28,469 nucleotides of DNA from a virus, in the IMG/VR virus record IMGVR_UViG_3300043469_000535, positions 1 through 28,469 of that record. The stretch is one strand, 5' to 3'. Shown one piece after another: positions 18,101 to 25,329 of this stretch; positions within the stretch are counted from its first letter, which is position 1, and each line of letters opens with the position of its first letter. The notes under the pieces were generated by a model. The model did not search any database. It was not told where the DNA came from and saw only the letters and a list, made by a program, of their open reading frames with translations. A program made the translations under genes and the position numbers.

Positions 18101-21061
18101 TGCTCCACCTACCATAGCTGCTGCTACACCAATTAAAGCTATACTTCCTGCTGTTCCTGCTCCCCAAGTAAAGATAGCAATTACTACAGCAACTATAACA
18201 AGTAATCCTGCTACTATATAATTCCATACAGAAGTTTTAGCAGCTCTTTTTCTTAATCTATTATTATAAAATATACTATTTGTATATCTCAAAGGTGTTA
18301 TATAACTATCCCCATTAAATACATCACATTTTGATTCTGTGGAAGTAAAATATATAGGATTTTTTGTTTCTTTGTAATAAGGTGTTAATCTAAAATTATT
18401 ATATGGATTAGCATTATCTTTTATCAAATACACATAAGGTACATCATTTACAATAGGAAAGGTAATATTTTCATTTAATGACATTATACCTACTTTGTTA
18501 TCACAACCAAGATTAAATACATCTACACCTACATCATTTGAATCCTGTATTAATTTATCTCCTAAAGCTGGTAAATAAAATATTTCTTTGATTTTTGAAG
18601 CATCAATTTCAAAAGAATTTTTATTTGCAAAATCAGTAATATTATCTCTTGTTTTTATTTGTAATAGAAATCCATCAGGACCATTATTACCATTACCTTG
18701 AAATCTACCATTTTCAGCATCTTTCATACCACTTTGATATGAATTACCATCTTGAACATCAATGATTTTTGTTCTACTATGAATAGCTTCATGTCTTGTA
18801 AAACTACCTTGTTGAATTATTTTAGTTACATTTTTATATTTTTTATCATTGAATTTAAACTCTGGATTAATTAAACTTACTATATCTTTTTTAACTCTTG
18901 CATCATTACTCAATTCTGGCATCAATAAACCAGAAGATACAAATTGTGCATTTTGTATAGTTGAAGTTAAAACTGCACTATCTAATATAGTTTTTTCATC
19001 TTCAATTCTTTCATTTCTTACAATGTAATAACCTACTATTTTATTACCATTTAATTCCAATTCAGAAGGAATTTCTATATTAGAAAAATGAATACCAAAA
19101 ATATCAGAAGTAAATTGTTCATCTTTAGTTTCAACTACATCATTTGATAATGATATTGTATAAGTTAAATTTCTACCTGGTTTTATAGTACCTGTAGGTA
19201 ATCCTGTTGTAGGACTTAATAAATCTCCATTTGTAGAAGTAGCTGTAAAAACTCCTCCTGAAAGTGTACCAGTAATTCTTAATATATCTCCATTCTCTTG
19301 ACTTTCATCAAGAGTTATAAAAGTTACTAATGCAGCAACTATTATATTAGAATAATCATTTTCAGATATTATATATGAAGGATTACTACTTGCATAATCA
19401 GAAGGTCTAACTTGTCCTATAAATTCATTTAATTCTGTTGCACCATCTTTAGTATAATTAATTTTATACTGAAATGTATTAGCAACTATAGGTACACAAG
19501 CTGGGTCATATCCTGGTTCATCTTCTAATGGACAAGTTGTAGGTGTAGGAATACTTCCTGCAATATTTACCTTTATTCTTTTAAATACATTTGTTGTTGA
19601 GTTTGAGCTAATTCTTTCTATTAATGGTATATTAACATCTGTTCTTAATGGAAATCTATGATGTCTTACTAATTGACCTGTTAATTGTGTACCTTCTGAA
19701 TCTACTCCCCAATAATTAATTCCTCCACAACTATCATTATCAGTATATTCATTATCAGCACTTGTGTTATTAAGTGCCATAGGATATATGTTTTGACCAG
19801 CATCAAATATAGTATCTGCTGCAATCAAATTGCTTTTTCCTGGTATATGATAAACAGGAGTTAAAGTATTATCATCAAATATATATACAATACCAAAAGA
19901 ATATATTTCTCCTGGCATGTAACCTAATCCTTCTAAATTAACAGAAGCATGTTTACTATTACCCTCTATTAAGTTATTTAAAGCTACTTTTTTTGTAACC
20001 ATATCAGCACAGATTTTACTGGCATATTTTTGTAGATTACATAAATTTACTTCTTTACCTTTTACATTTCCTAATAATAATGTATTTTCTACTTGTTCAA
20101 TACTTTCTGCTTTCTCTATAATATTTTTAAATACTAATACATCTGATTGTGTACCAGAAGATTCAAAATTATTTCCTGTATATGTAAACACATTATTTTG
20201 AGTAGAAATTTCTTGTGTAAATTTAGTATCAGTAATTTGTCCTGTACCACCTGTAGCTTCTGTAATAGCTAATCTATAGAAAGGAAAAGTTTCATCTAAA
20301 TTAGATAATACTACTTTTATAGCTTTATCTGACCTTCCAAAATTTTGATATTCTGTTACTGTATTTGTAGAACCTCTTATATCTTTAAAAGGTAATGTAA
20401 AATCACTATTATATACTTGAACTGTTTCACTACTTGTTATAAATTCTGTAGGATTCAAATCCTCATCTAAATATTGAATAGAAAAATTATAACTGCCTGA
20501 TAATAAGTTACCTCCATTATTTAATACTTCAATTTCATCAAAATTAGGTATTGTTTTATAAATTTTAAATAAATTGAATTTTGAAATATCCCAATCTCCT
20601 GTATTATTATCTTGAAACTTTTCTGGTTTTTCTAATATAAATATTCTTGGTTTAGGGTCAATCCAATATATAACTCTTTCACAACCTTTTCTCAATCTAA
20701 AAGTTGCATCAATTTGCTGACTTATTTTAAATCCAAATTTTTCAGTTTGATTTACATCACTTACTTGAATAGAAAAATTACATTCTCTATCAACTATTGC
20801 TAACATTGAATCACCATTAGTTGAACATAAAAACAATAATGTTTCATCATTACCAATATAAACTTTACCTATTGGTGTAAAACCTTGAGGTATAGGATAA
20901 CATGGTTCATTAGATTCTTCATTAGCAATGAAACCTTTATCTCCTTCAACTGTTTCATTTACTCCATTTAAAACAAATGTAGTTGCTCCTTGAGGTTGAT
21001 TTACATAAGAGGTATCTGTACTTAATCCTCCAGGTTGAATTACTGTATTATTATCTCGCAT
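15176..21061 (-). CDS. Muzzle / tail stabilisation protein, 1961 aa, with vWA-like insertion
   Basis: The N-terminus (GGLSTDTSYVNQPQGATTF, then EGDKGFIANEESNEPC and IPQGFTPIGKVYIG, residues 12-70) followed by FRLRKGCERVIYWIDPKPR is characteristic of the large crAss-like tail stabilisation protein, the muzzle that closes the tail tip (P22 gp10-like in earlier annotation). Residues about 944-993 are strongly hydrophobic and Gly/Ala-rich, enough for two membrane helices. A Cys cluster (YDCCSDCTE) lies near 1161. Residues about 1425-1700 appear to be an inserted vWA-like domain. The last 250 residues resume typical muzzle sequence (TKWISWHSYLPSFYMHVQEK). As I recall relatives, 1961 aa is long, and the insertion explains much of it. 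The start overlaps the preceding gp4-like gene by 11 bases. It ends in tandem stops, TAG then TAA. Confidence 0.88.
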   Translation of the reverse strand: MRDNNTVIQPGGLSTDTSYVNQPQGATTFVLNGVNETVEGDKGFIANEESNEPCYPIPQGFTPIGKVYIGNDETLLFLCSTNGDSMLAIVDRECNFSIQVSDVNQTEKFGFKISQQIDATFRLRKGCERVIYWIDPKPRIFILEKPEKFQDNNTGDWDISKFNLFKIYKTIPNFDEIEVLNNGGNLLSGSYNFSIQYLDEDLNPTEFITSSETVQVYNSDFTLPFKDIRGSTNTVTEYQNFGRSDKAIKVVLSNLDETFPFYRLAITEATGGTGQITDTKFTQEISTQNNVFTYTGNNFESSGTQSDVLVFKNIIEKAESIEQVENTLLLGNVKGKEVNLCNLQKYASKICADMVTKKVALNNLIEGNSKHASVNLEGLGYMPGEIYSFGIVYIFDDNTLTPVYHIPGKSNLIAADTIFDAGQNIYPMALNNTSADNEYTDNDSCGGINYWGVDSEGTQLTGQLVRHHRFPLRTDVNIPLIERISSNSTTNVFKRIKVNIAGSIPTPTTCPLEDEPGYDPACVPIVANTFQYKINYTKDGATELNEFIGQVRPSDYASSNPSYIISENDYSNIIVAALVTFITLDESQENGDILRITGTLSGGVFTATSTNGDLLSPTTGLPTGTIKPGRNLTYTISLSNDVVETKDEQFTSDIFGIHFSNIEIPSELELNGNKIVGYYIVRNERIEDEKTILDSAVLTSTIQNAQFVSSGLLMPELSNDARVKKDIVSLINPEFKFNDKKYKNVTKIIQQGSFTRHEAIHSRTKIIDVQDGNSYQSGMKDAENGRFQGNGNNGPDGFLLQIKTRDNITDFANKNSFEIDASKIKEIFYLPALGDKLIQDSNDVGVDVFNLGCDNKVGIMSLNENITFPIVNDVPYVYLIKDNANPYNNFRLTPYYKETKNPIYFTSTESKCDVFNGDSYITPLRYTNSIFYNNRLRKRAAKTSVWNYIVAGLLVIVAVVIAIFTWGAGTAGSIALIGVAAAMVGGAAALVASGIKQDAWARAYSDLYDKGLRETIVDNYILYDSDPNNGEQRGFAKNPPDDEIQWLGECLNLWFESNVNMNLRQGATDNTPDFLNAPGNRELGTSYGEWDEEYFGIHSVGSREIAPTNSLDIHMVKKLTYLNSGRKGGKSYIGLALAEIYQINQDYKRRNKEKIYNHLPLEYDCCSDCTETFPHRLHWSQQAFQEELTDNFRNFLPNNYKDIEGETGVITDLFRIQNNLYIHTEEALWHQPQNFQERVTDNIISFIGTGEYFNIPPRKIVDDNNSSSGNTHKWGRLKTKNGVLFPCHKEKKWYLFNGQSLQPISDTYNSNYFRENMKFRMAESYYNANHINYPYNNNPSNPIGVGYISTYDTKKERLIITKKDFDIAGLPDGDYQLCNEGLGTVIFPNLSQIIANRLANGWNYIGVENCKLKFEKTVIETRIEIRTITTNVPNNSDIVIQFDRSGSFGNAGVANVKVAVLAWFTQFKIDNPTFTGRLIYVLAVERCSGQAWLSVLRWLQNSQQIFLVDNSANPLVGVETPITNFNTISRNIIIVSTVNEAAINNCGGTGEYHTSGISNPTDAPSTEYINDFNDYNTRYDALIAAGYSIHGLQYPIVYTSIPGPTRGMLQHSISAITGRTLNATELAFLTANINPFVPTGDYALLLTALAGVNPYPSGLSQRNWQYKHTRGWDGTGDIITPLQFATDINGFLGSLTTTTQVEVEVQVPVMTYEYENGIPLETNLLNNSFTMSYSLKDTKWISWHSYLPSFYMHVQEKFYSWREGLSNIWRHGRKNHYQNFYGERHPFIIEYVDNSNALISKIYDAIKFQTEAKQYDIATDSYVDKRYITFNKVMAYNTHQISGILDMLVKDVDLEYMNNQVENSAGFINLDRNERDWCINDLRDLSVNPNVSIFNKNLTSLQADYFIDKIVNSNRIDYNKDWTEMESFRDKFLVVRLIFDTFDTTRLIMNFSVQDSKVSER
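15960..16790 (-). other. vWA-like domain inserted in the muzzle protein
   Basis: This covers residues about 1425-1700 of the muzzle protein. A hydrophobic strand (SDIVIQF) leads into D1443-R-S-G-S, the DxSGS first motif of the metal-ion-dependent adhesion site of von Willebrand factor A domains. It is followed by a helix (VKVAVLAWFTQF), a strand (RLIYVLAV), a strand (RNIIIVSTV) and later helical segments ending in FATDINGFLGSL, an order compatible with the vWA Rossmann fold. The flanks are alternating beta-type sequence (IETRIEIRTITT before, TQVEVEVQVPVMT after), as expected at a loop insertion. The second (Thr) and third (Asp) metal-site motifs are not obvious. The boundaries are approximate. 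Confidence 0.65.
18083..18232 (-). other. Hydrophobic double-helix segment in the muzzle protein
   Basis: Residues about 944-993 read VWNYIVAGLLVIVAVVIAIF, then a Gly-Ala turn, then IALIGVAAAMVGGAAALVASG. It is a hairpin of two potential membrane helices in an otherwise soluble beta-rich protein. It is preceded by a basic patch (RKRAAK). In a tail-tip protein this could be buried in the closed tail and released to engage the host membrane on opening; that role is inferred. Confidence 0.6.
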
Positions 21062-22019
21062 AGTTTGTTATTTTTCTTGAACCATTAAATGTTCTATTTT
21101 CAGCAGTACCTAATTTACCAAAGAAACCATAATATCTATTATGATTAGGAATCAAATAATTTGATTGTTCCATTAAATTTTGATATTGGTCCACACCTGT
21201 AGGCATTTTAGCTTTATTTTTAAACTGCTTAATATATTTTAACCAATGTTGTTCAGCTATTTGAGCAAGTTGCATAGCACCTTCTCTATGATTCCATGCT
21301 TCTGTTTCTTTTACTTTCCAACCAAGATAATAAGTAATAGCTGCTCTTGCTGATTCATCATCAGGTATCATTGGATAACCAGTTTCAGAATCAATCATTT
21401 GTCTAATATATGCTAAAGCTATAAGACCACTTTTAAAATTAAATCTCAATTGGTCTTGTACTATTGTATATTCATCTCTATCATCACAATCTCTACAATA
21501 CACATCTTCCATATCCTTTTCTTTACAAACTAATGTATTTAAAAAAGAATGATTAGCTAATCTTACAGGAGTATATTTAGTTTTTTTATATGTTGAACCA
21601 ATCCAATTTTGAAAAGATAATGGTAAATTTAATTCCACTACATATTGAGATTGTTCTTCATCCCATGTAACTGAAACTTGTTCATTTGATAAATGTTTAG
21701 GTTGTTCATTACAACAATTAATTTCTGTTTCAATTTGAGCAATAGTATTAGATGCACAACTATTTGTGTCTTCTGGTTTTTCCCAATCATTATTTCTTGC
21801 TATTTGAGTTATATAATGAAGACCAGGTGGTATAGAAGCATGATAGTTTTTTACTTCAATGAAAGCAATAGCTTCTTCTGATGCACTAACTATTTTCATA
21901 AAACCTAATGCTTCTCCTATCCATTCAATAGCATCATCTTCATTTATATCAAGACCTTTAAAATCTCTTTGAAATTTAGCAAGGATTGAATCTATTTTTA
22001 CAAACTGAAATTTTTGCAT
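21051..22019 (-). CDS. P22 gp4-like tail tubular / tail hub protein, 322 aa
   Basis: The C-terminal half carries the signature I recognise from crAss-like gp4-type proteins: FKSGLIALAYIRQM, GYPMIPDDESARAAITYYLG, then WKVKETEAWNHREGAMQLAQ and HWLKYIKQFKNKAKMP (residues about 196-273). The N-terminal part has IDSILAKFQRDFKGLDINED and AIEWIGEALGFM, a helical opening also typical. In P22-like tails gp4 joins the portal to the rest of the tail; in crAss-like virions the homologue is part of the tail barrel/hub. Six Cys are present, including C102-C103 and the YCRDCDD pair (C175, C178). It starts one base after the 93-aa gene and its end overlaps the muzzle start by 11 bases, so the two products are probably made together. 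Confidence 0.82.
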   Translation of the reverse strand: MQKFQFVKIDSILAKFQRDFKGLDINEDDAIEWIGEALGFMKIVSASEEAIAFIEVKNYHASIPPGLHYITQIARNNDWEKPEDTNSCASNTIAQIETEINCCNEQPKHLSNEQVSVTWDEEQSQYVVELNLPLSFQNWIGSTYKKTKYTPVRLANHSFLNTLVCKEKDMEDVYCRDCDDRDEYTIVQDQLRFNFKSGLIALAYIRQMIDSETGYPMIPDDESARAAITYYLGWKVKETEAWNHREGAMQLAQIAEQHWLKYIKQFKNKAKMPTGVDQYQNLMEQSNYLIPNHNRYYGFFGKLGTAENRTFNGSRKITNYAR

Positions 22020-22020
22020 A

Positions 22021-22302
22021 TTAATCTAATTTATCAGCTAAAGATTTTTCTTCTTTAGGCATTGTTATTTTTAAAGGGTTTTCTTTAGACCACCATTCTT
22101 TACTGAAATATTCATAGTTTGAATCATCTCCTAACATCCATTTTATATCATAAGATTTTCTCAATATAAAACCATTTTCGATTTCTCTTACACTTATGGT
22201 ATGACTATTTTTAATAATAGTTGCTCCTTCTGGTAACTTAAATTCTCTTTTACCTTCAAATTCTGCTGATTCAATTGCTTTACTTGTTTCTAATGCTGAC
22301 AT
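22021..22302 (-). CDS. Small conserved crAss-like structural-block protein, 93 aa
   Basis: This is a small soluble protein with GATIIKNSHTISVREIENGF, ILRKSYDIKW and YEYFSKEWWSKENPLKI, ending in a charged helix (KSLADKLD). I recall very similar short proteins at the same place in other crAss-like phages, between the IHF-like and gp4-like tail genes, but know no assigned function. It lies 5 bases after the IHF-like gene and 1 base before the gp4-like gene, in a tightly packed tail operon, which argues for a tail-assembly or minor virion role. There is no membrane segment and no cysteine. The gene is real by frame, spacing and family resemblance; the function is open. Confidence 0.72.
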   Translation of the reverse strand: MSALETSKAIESAEFEGKREFKLPEGATIIKNSHTISVREIENGFILRKSYDIKWMLGDDSNYEYFSKEWWSKENPLKITMPKEEKSLADKLD

Positions 22303-22307
22303 AATAT

Positions 22308-22793
22308 TTATTTTTTAATTAGATATTCTTTTCCTTTTTTAATAGTAGCACTTATATTTCTCTTATTAGTTCTGGTTAATCTTAAACTGTAAAGAGTTTT
22401 ATTTTCAACCATAATTCTTTTTTTAGACCAAATAATTTTATATCTTACTCCATCAGTATGTTCATTAGTACAATATAATAATTTTTTATCTTCTTTAGCT
22501 TGAGGATTATTTTTCCAATAAGCTAATGTTTTTGTCCAATCAGGAGCTAACAAAGGTAAACCATTTTCATCAAATCTGATTTTTTGTTTACTACCTCTGA
22601 TATAAATTGTACCCATTTTAGCAGGTAAAGTTACTTCTTCTCCATCTAAAACTTTATCCAGTAAAAATTTATTATATTTATTTGCTATATCTATGTAAGT
22701 TTTAATATCTACTATTAAATGATTGTCTTCTTTAGTATGTAATTGTTTATATAATCTATAACTTTTTCTAATATTACTGTCTGTTTTTATCAT
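22308..22793 (-). CDS. IHF-like tail structural protein, 161 aa
   Basis: The layout fits the IHF-like proteins of crAss-like phages: helices at the N-terminus (IRKSYRLYKQL, IDIANKYNKFLLDKVLDG), then a beta-type core with EEVTLPAKMGTIYIRG, comparable to the segment in HU/IHF that leads into the DNA-binding arms. Residues 71-100 (DENGLPLLAPDWTKTLAYW) are a crAss-type extension, and YKIIWSKKRIMVENKTLYSL plus RLTRTNKR complete the fold. It is basic overall. Such proteins were first taken for DNA-bending factors, but as I recall later virion structures place IHF-fold proteins in tail rings, which suits this neighbourhood better. The start overlaps the upstream gene by 20 bases, and the next gene follows 5 bases downstream. 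Confidence 0.75.
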   Translation of the reverse strand: MIKTDSNIRKSYRLYKQLHTKEDNHLIVDIKTYIDIANKYNKFLLDKVLDGEEVTLPAKMGTIYIRGSKQKIRFDENGLPLLAPDWTKTLAYWKNNPQAKEDKKLLYCTNEHTDGVRYKIIWSKKRIMVENKTLYSLRLTRTNKRNISATIKKGKEYLIKK

Positions 22794-23487
22794 TTGTGTC
22801 AGATGTGTTATTTGTTATATCTTCTGTCATTTGAGAAAAAATATTTATTAATTCTGGAAAAGACATTTCTAATAATGTTTCTATCATATCTCCATCCATA
22901 GGAAATATTTTGTCTAACATACTACCACAATCATCTTCACAATCTGTACAATCTTGTTTACAATAAGATGGAAAATTATATGCTTCAATTGGATTTTCAG
23001 GTAATAATTTAATTTTAATTAATTTTGGTACATGTTCTCCATAAACATAAATATATCCATTTTCTAAAATATAATTCATATTCTTTTTAGTATATTTATT
23101 ACCATCTGAATATAAATATGCTTCTCTTGTTGTTTCAGTAATGATTTTACTACTTTCAATAGTCATAACCCATTGAATGATATGTTTATCCAAATCAGTT
23201 AAAACTTTAGGTAATTTTTCTTTTGTTCTATACACTTTACAACCAATAGGAGGTAAACAAGGACAATCATGTTTTTCAACTTGAATTAATTCAACACAAG
23301 GCAGTATAACAAAATTCCAATCACTTATCTTTTGTCTTTTTTTAAGCTGTTGAGAAATTAATTTATTTCTTACAGTTTTAAGTTTACTGTAAATATGTCT
23401 ATTAGATAAACGAGAATCATCACTCCTTACTCCTTTAGAATAAGCAGATTGTACTCTTTCAATTAATTCTCCTATTGTATTTGCCAT
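22774..23487 (-). CDS. crAss-like ring/connector-type structural protein, 237 aa, Cys-rich
   Basis: The opening MANTIGELIERVQSAYSKG followed by SDDSRLSNRHIYSKL and the block ISDWNFVILPCVELIQV are features I recognise from a conserved crAss-like virion protein of the head-tail/ring region. The middle has CPCLPPIGC (C75, C77, C83) and the C-terminal part YCKQDCTDCEDDCG (C176, C180, C183, C187); with C64 this makes eight Cys, enough for one or two metal sites. IFPMDGDMIETLLEM (194-208) is followed by an Asn/Asp-rich tail. It starts 1 base after the nuclease gene and overlaps the IHF-like gene by 20 bases. I infer a tail-ring or adaptor role and do not assign a particular ring. Confidence 0.75.
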   Translation of the reverse strand: MANTIGELIERVQSAYSKGVRSDDSRLSNRHIYSKLKTVRNKLISQQLKKRQKISDWNFVILPCVELIQVEKHDCPCLPPIGCKVYRTKEKLPKVLTDLDKHIIQWVMTIESSKIITETTREAYLYSDGNKYTKKNMNYILENGYIYVYGEHVPKLIKIKLLPENPIEAYNFPSYCKQDCTDCEDDCGSMLDKIFPMDGDMIETLLEMSFPELINIFSQMTEDITNNTSDTNDKNRQ

Positions 23488-23488
23488 C

Positions 23489-24199
23489 TTATTCTTTATT
23501 TAATTCTTGGAGCAATTCTTTTGTAAGATTTTCACAATCATACATAATATATTCTCCTGTTTTTAATAACCAAATAACTTTTCTTGATGAAACTTTATAT
23601 CCTGTTTGTTCAAATAGAAGTTGATAAAAAGAAAGTTGTATTTGATATTTATTAAAGGGAGAATCTAATAATCTTTCAAAAGGAGCTAATAAAGTTTTTT
23701 TCTTAAAATTTTTAAATAAGTCTTTATTAGTTTTATAATCAGCAATGATAAAAGTTTTGTTTATAGTATCAAATAATAATATATCTGATGTACCAGCAAA
23801 CATAAAATATAAATGATACATTCTTAATTCTAAACAAGCAGGAACTATATGAGAAGGAAGGTCATTCCAAAATTTTGTTACAGCAACTTCTTGAGGACAA
23901 GAAGGTTTCATAGTTCTATTAAATGGGTAGAGTTCACCAAATAAGTGAACTCTGTTTCCTGTAGTACAAGCTATATTTTTTTCCTCTTCCCATTGAGCTA
24001 AAAGAGATTCTTTTGATATTCCTAATCTTATAGCTTTATTTTCAGCTTTTTCATCAAAGTTTACCTTCTCAACAAATTTATCAATTTTTGATGATACAGA
24101 ACCTTTTAGTTTAATAGAATCTACACTATATTGATGTTTATCTTCATCAAAAGTGAGTTTTTCAAAGTTTGATTTTATATTTTTTATCATTTGTTCCAT
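23489..24199 (-). CDS. PD-(D/E)XK family nuclease, 236 aa
   Basis: The Cas4/RecB-type motifs appear in order: GNRVHLFGE with H85, ELRMYH with E124, FAGTSDILLFD with D139, IIADYKTNK giving D154-Y-K156, and YQIQLSFYQLL giving Q188-x3-Y192. The length matches single-domain phage members of the family. These enzymes cut DNA with magnesium or manganese; here the role may be in recombination, DNA processing or packaging, and no Cys cluster for an iron-sulfur centre is seen. Phages of this group often carry such a gene, but here it sits inside the structural block, one base before the ring protein. A TATCTTTG element lies 4 bases before the ATG. A second Met at residue 4 is an alternative start. Confidence 0.87.
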   Translation of the reverse strand: MEQMIKNIKSNFEKLTFDEDKHQYSVDSIKLKGSVSSKIDKFVEKVNFDEKAENKAIRLGISKESLLAQWEEEKNIACTTGNRVHLFGELYPFNRTMKPSCPQEVAVTKFWNDLPSHIVPACLELRMYHLYFMFAGTSDILLFDTINKTFIIADYKTNKDLFKNFKKKTLLAPFERLLDSPFNKYQIQLSFYQLLFEQTGYKVSSRKVIWLLKTGEYIMYDCENLTKELLQELNKE

Positions 24200-24203
24200 G
24201 CCA

Positions 24204-24211
24204 CAAAGATA
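24204..24211 (-). promoter_or_regulatory. Bacteroidota-type -7 element (TATCTTTG) before the nuclease gene
   Basis: The 22-base gap upstream of the nuclease reads TATCTTTGTGGCATG on the minus strand, an exact TAnnTTTG match. It ends only 4 bases before the ATG, so transcription from it would begin at or near the first codon and give a leaderless or nearly leaderless message, unless translation starts at Met4. No clear -33 TTTG is seen. Tentative. Confidence 0.35.
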
Positions 24212-24221
24212 AAAAATAATT

Positions 24222-24809
24222 TTATATATCTTTAACTTCTTCTTTAATTGTTTTATATTGGGTAAGCATTTTTACAAATGACCCTGCTATATCATAACCT
24301 GCTCTTTTAATATTTTCAAATACAATTGAATATATTTCAATAGCTGTACAAAAAGCTAAAGTAACTAATGTGATTGTCCAATTTTTATCAGATATATTAA
24401 AGAATGTAAAAGATTTAATTAAAAATACTTTTTCTACTCCATATACCAGCAATGTAAAAATAATATAACCGATTCCCTTAACTATAGATTTTCTCAACTT
24501 TTCACTTGTAATTGTTTCAATAAGTAAAAGACATTTGTTCAAGAAACCTAACTTCAATTCTCCTTTTTTCTTTTTGAGATTCCTATTCTCTATAAAAGAA
24601 GCATATATTCCTGTAGCAAAGTCTATAAAAAAAACTATACCTAATAATTTCCAGGCATTTGTTAAGTCATTTGATATTGCATAATAACTTACAGTTGGTA
24701 CTAAAATTGTTGCTCCTGTTTTAGTTGTCAATAAAGTTTTTGCGTTTACAATTATTTTTCCAAAATATTGTAAGTATATAAATAAATCTGTCATTAGTTG
24801 GGATTTCAT
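24222..24809 (-). CDS. Phage holin (holin 4 type), 195 aa
   Basis: This resembles the toxin secretion/phage lysis holin family (holin_4 type): a hydrophobic helix at 53-70 ends in FFIDFATGIYASF, the usual D-x-x-TG turn, followed by a basic stretch (NLKKKKGELKLGFLNK). Further membrane helices lie at about 113-130 and 144-165, and the family hallmark EIYSIVFENIKRAG is at 158-171. Holins open the inner membrane at the end of infection so that a peptidoglycan hydrolase reaches the wall. The partner lysin is not in this window. It begins 7 bases after another small membrane protein, and the two likely form the lysis unit. The C-terminal tail is charged, as is usual for holins. Confidence 0.85.
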   Translation of the reverse strand: MKSQLMTDLFIYLQYFGKIIVNAKTLLTTKTGATILVPTVSYYAISNDLTNAWKLLGIVFFIDFATGIYASFIENRNLKKKKGELKLGFLNKCLLLIETITSEKLRKSIVKGIGYIIFTLLVYGVEKVFLIKSFTFFNISDKNWTITLVTLAFCTAIEIYSIVFENIKRAGYDIAGSFVKMLTQYKTIKEEVKDI

Positions 24810-24816
24810 ATTAGTG

Positions 24817-25329
24817 TTATTTTAAAACTTTACTTGTAACTTGTGATTTGATTATAAAATGTGTAGCTATTGGTACAATTCCAATCCATTCAGCTACTAA
24901 TAAACTAAACAGATTAAATACAAAATGTAATGTAAGTCCAATTAGAACTATTCCTGATACAAAATATTTAAAACTTCTGAATGCAATATTAGAACTTAAT
25001 CCAATTGATAAAATACTACCAATAAAAAATATACTTGCAAATATATAATGAAAAAAGGAATAATCCAAATGAGGAGTTAAAGTAACACCAAATAATGATA
25101 TACCTAATATACCATTATACCAATGTCTTTTATAACCAACTCCATTGTATAGAAACATTGAACCAGCTAATGTTAATAAGAAAGCAAATAAATAATTAAA
25201 TTCACTATAAGCATAATCACTTATACTTGGTCTCCAACTACCATCAAATAATCTTAATATTATTGGAATAAATATTAATAAAAAAGCTACTAATACTTCT
25301 AATCTTTTAACATCTTTTGTATTTTCCAT
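24817..25329 (-). CDS. Multi-spanning membrane protein, 170 aa
   Basis: Most of the protein is membrane: hydrophobic helices at about 10-28, 46-64, 70-88, 92-111, 121-141 and 142-160, with short polar loops (GSWRPSISDYAYS, YKRHWYN) and a basic C-terminus (KSQVTSKVLK). The pattern WRPSISDY...YN...TPHLDYSFFHYIFA recalls DUF998-like six-helix proteins, but I cannot name the family with confidence. Its ATG overlaps the stop of the upstream gene (TAATG), so translation is coupled, and the holin follows 7 bases later. Position suggests a lysis accessory protein such as a second holin, antiholin or membrane-remodelling factor. It could instead alter the host envelope, for example to exclude superinfecting phage. 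The function is not established. Confidence 0.72.
   Translation of the reverse strand: MENTKDVKRLEVLVAFLLIFIPIILRLFDGSWRPSISDYAYSEFNYLFAFLLTLAGSMFLYNGVGYKRHWYNGILGISLFGVTLTPHLDYSFFHYIFASIFFIGSILSIGLSSNIAFRSFKYFVSGIVLIGLTLHFVFNLFSLLVAEWIGIVPIATHFIIKSQVTSKVLK

Noticed and set aside
11109-24221. Hairpin terminators in the intergenic gaps
   Set aside because: The gaps are at most 34 bases. T-runs occur but no GC-containing inverted repeat precedes them, so read-through transcription is more likely.
17072-25048. Plus-strand frames at 17072-17380, 21693-21881 and 24848-25048
   Set aside because: They lie within the muzzle, gp4-like and membrane-protein genes in antisense and look like codon-bias shadows.
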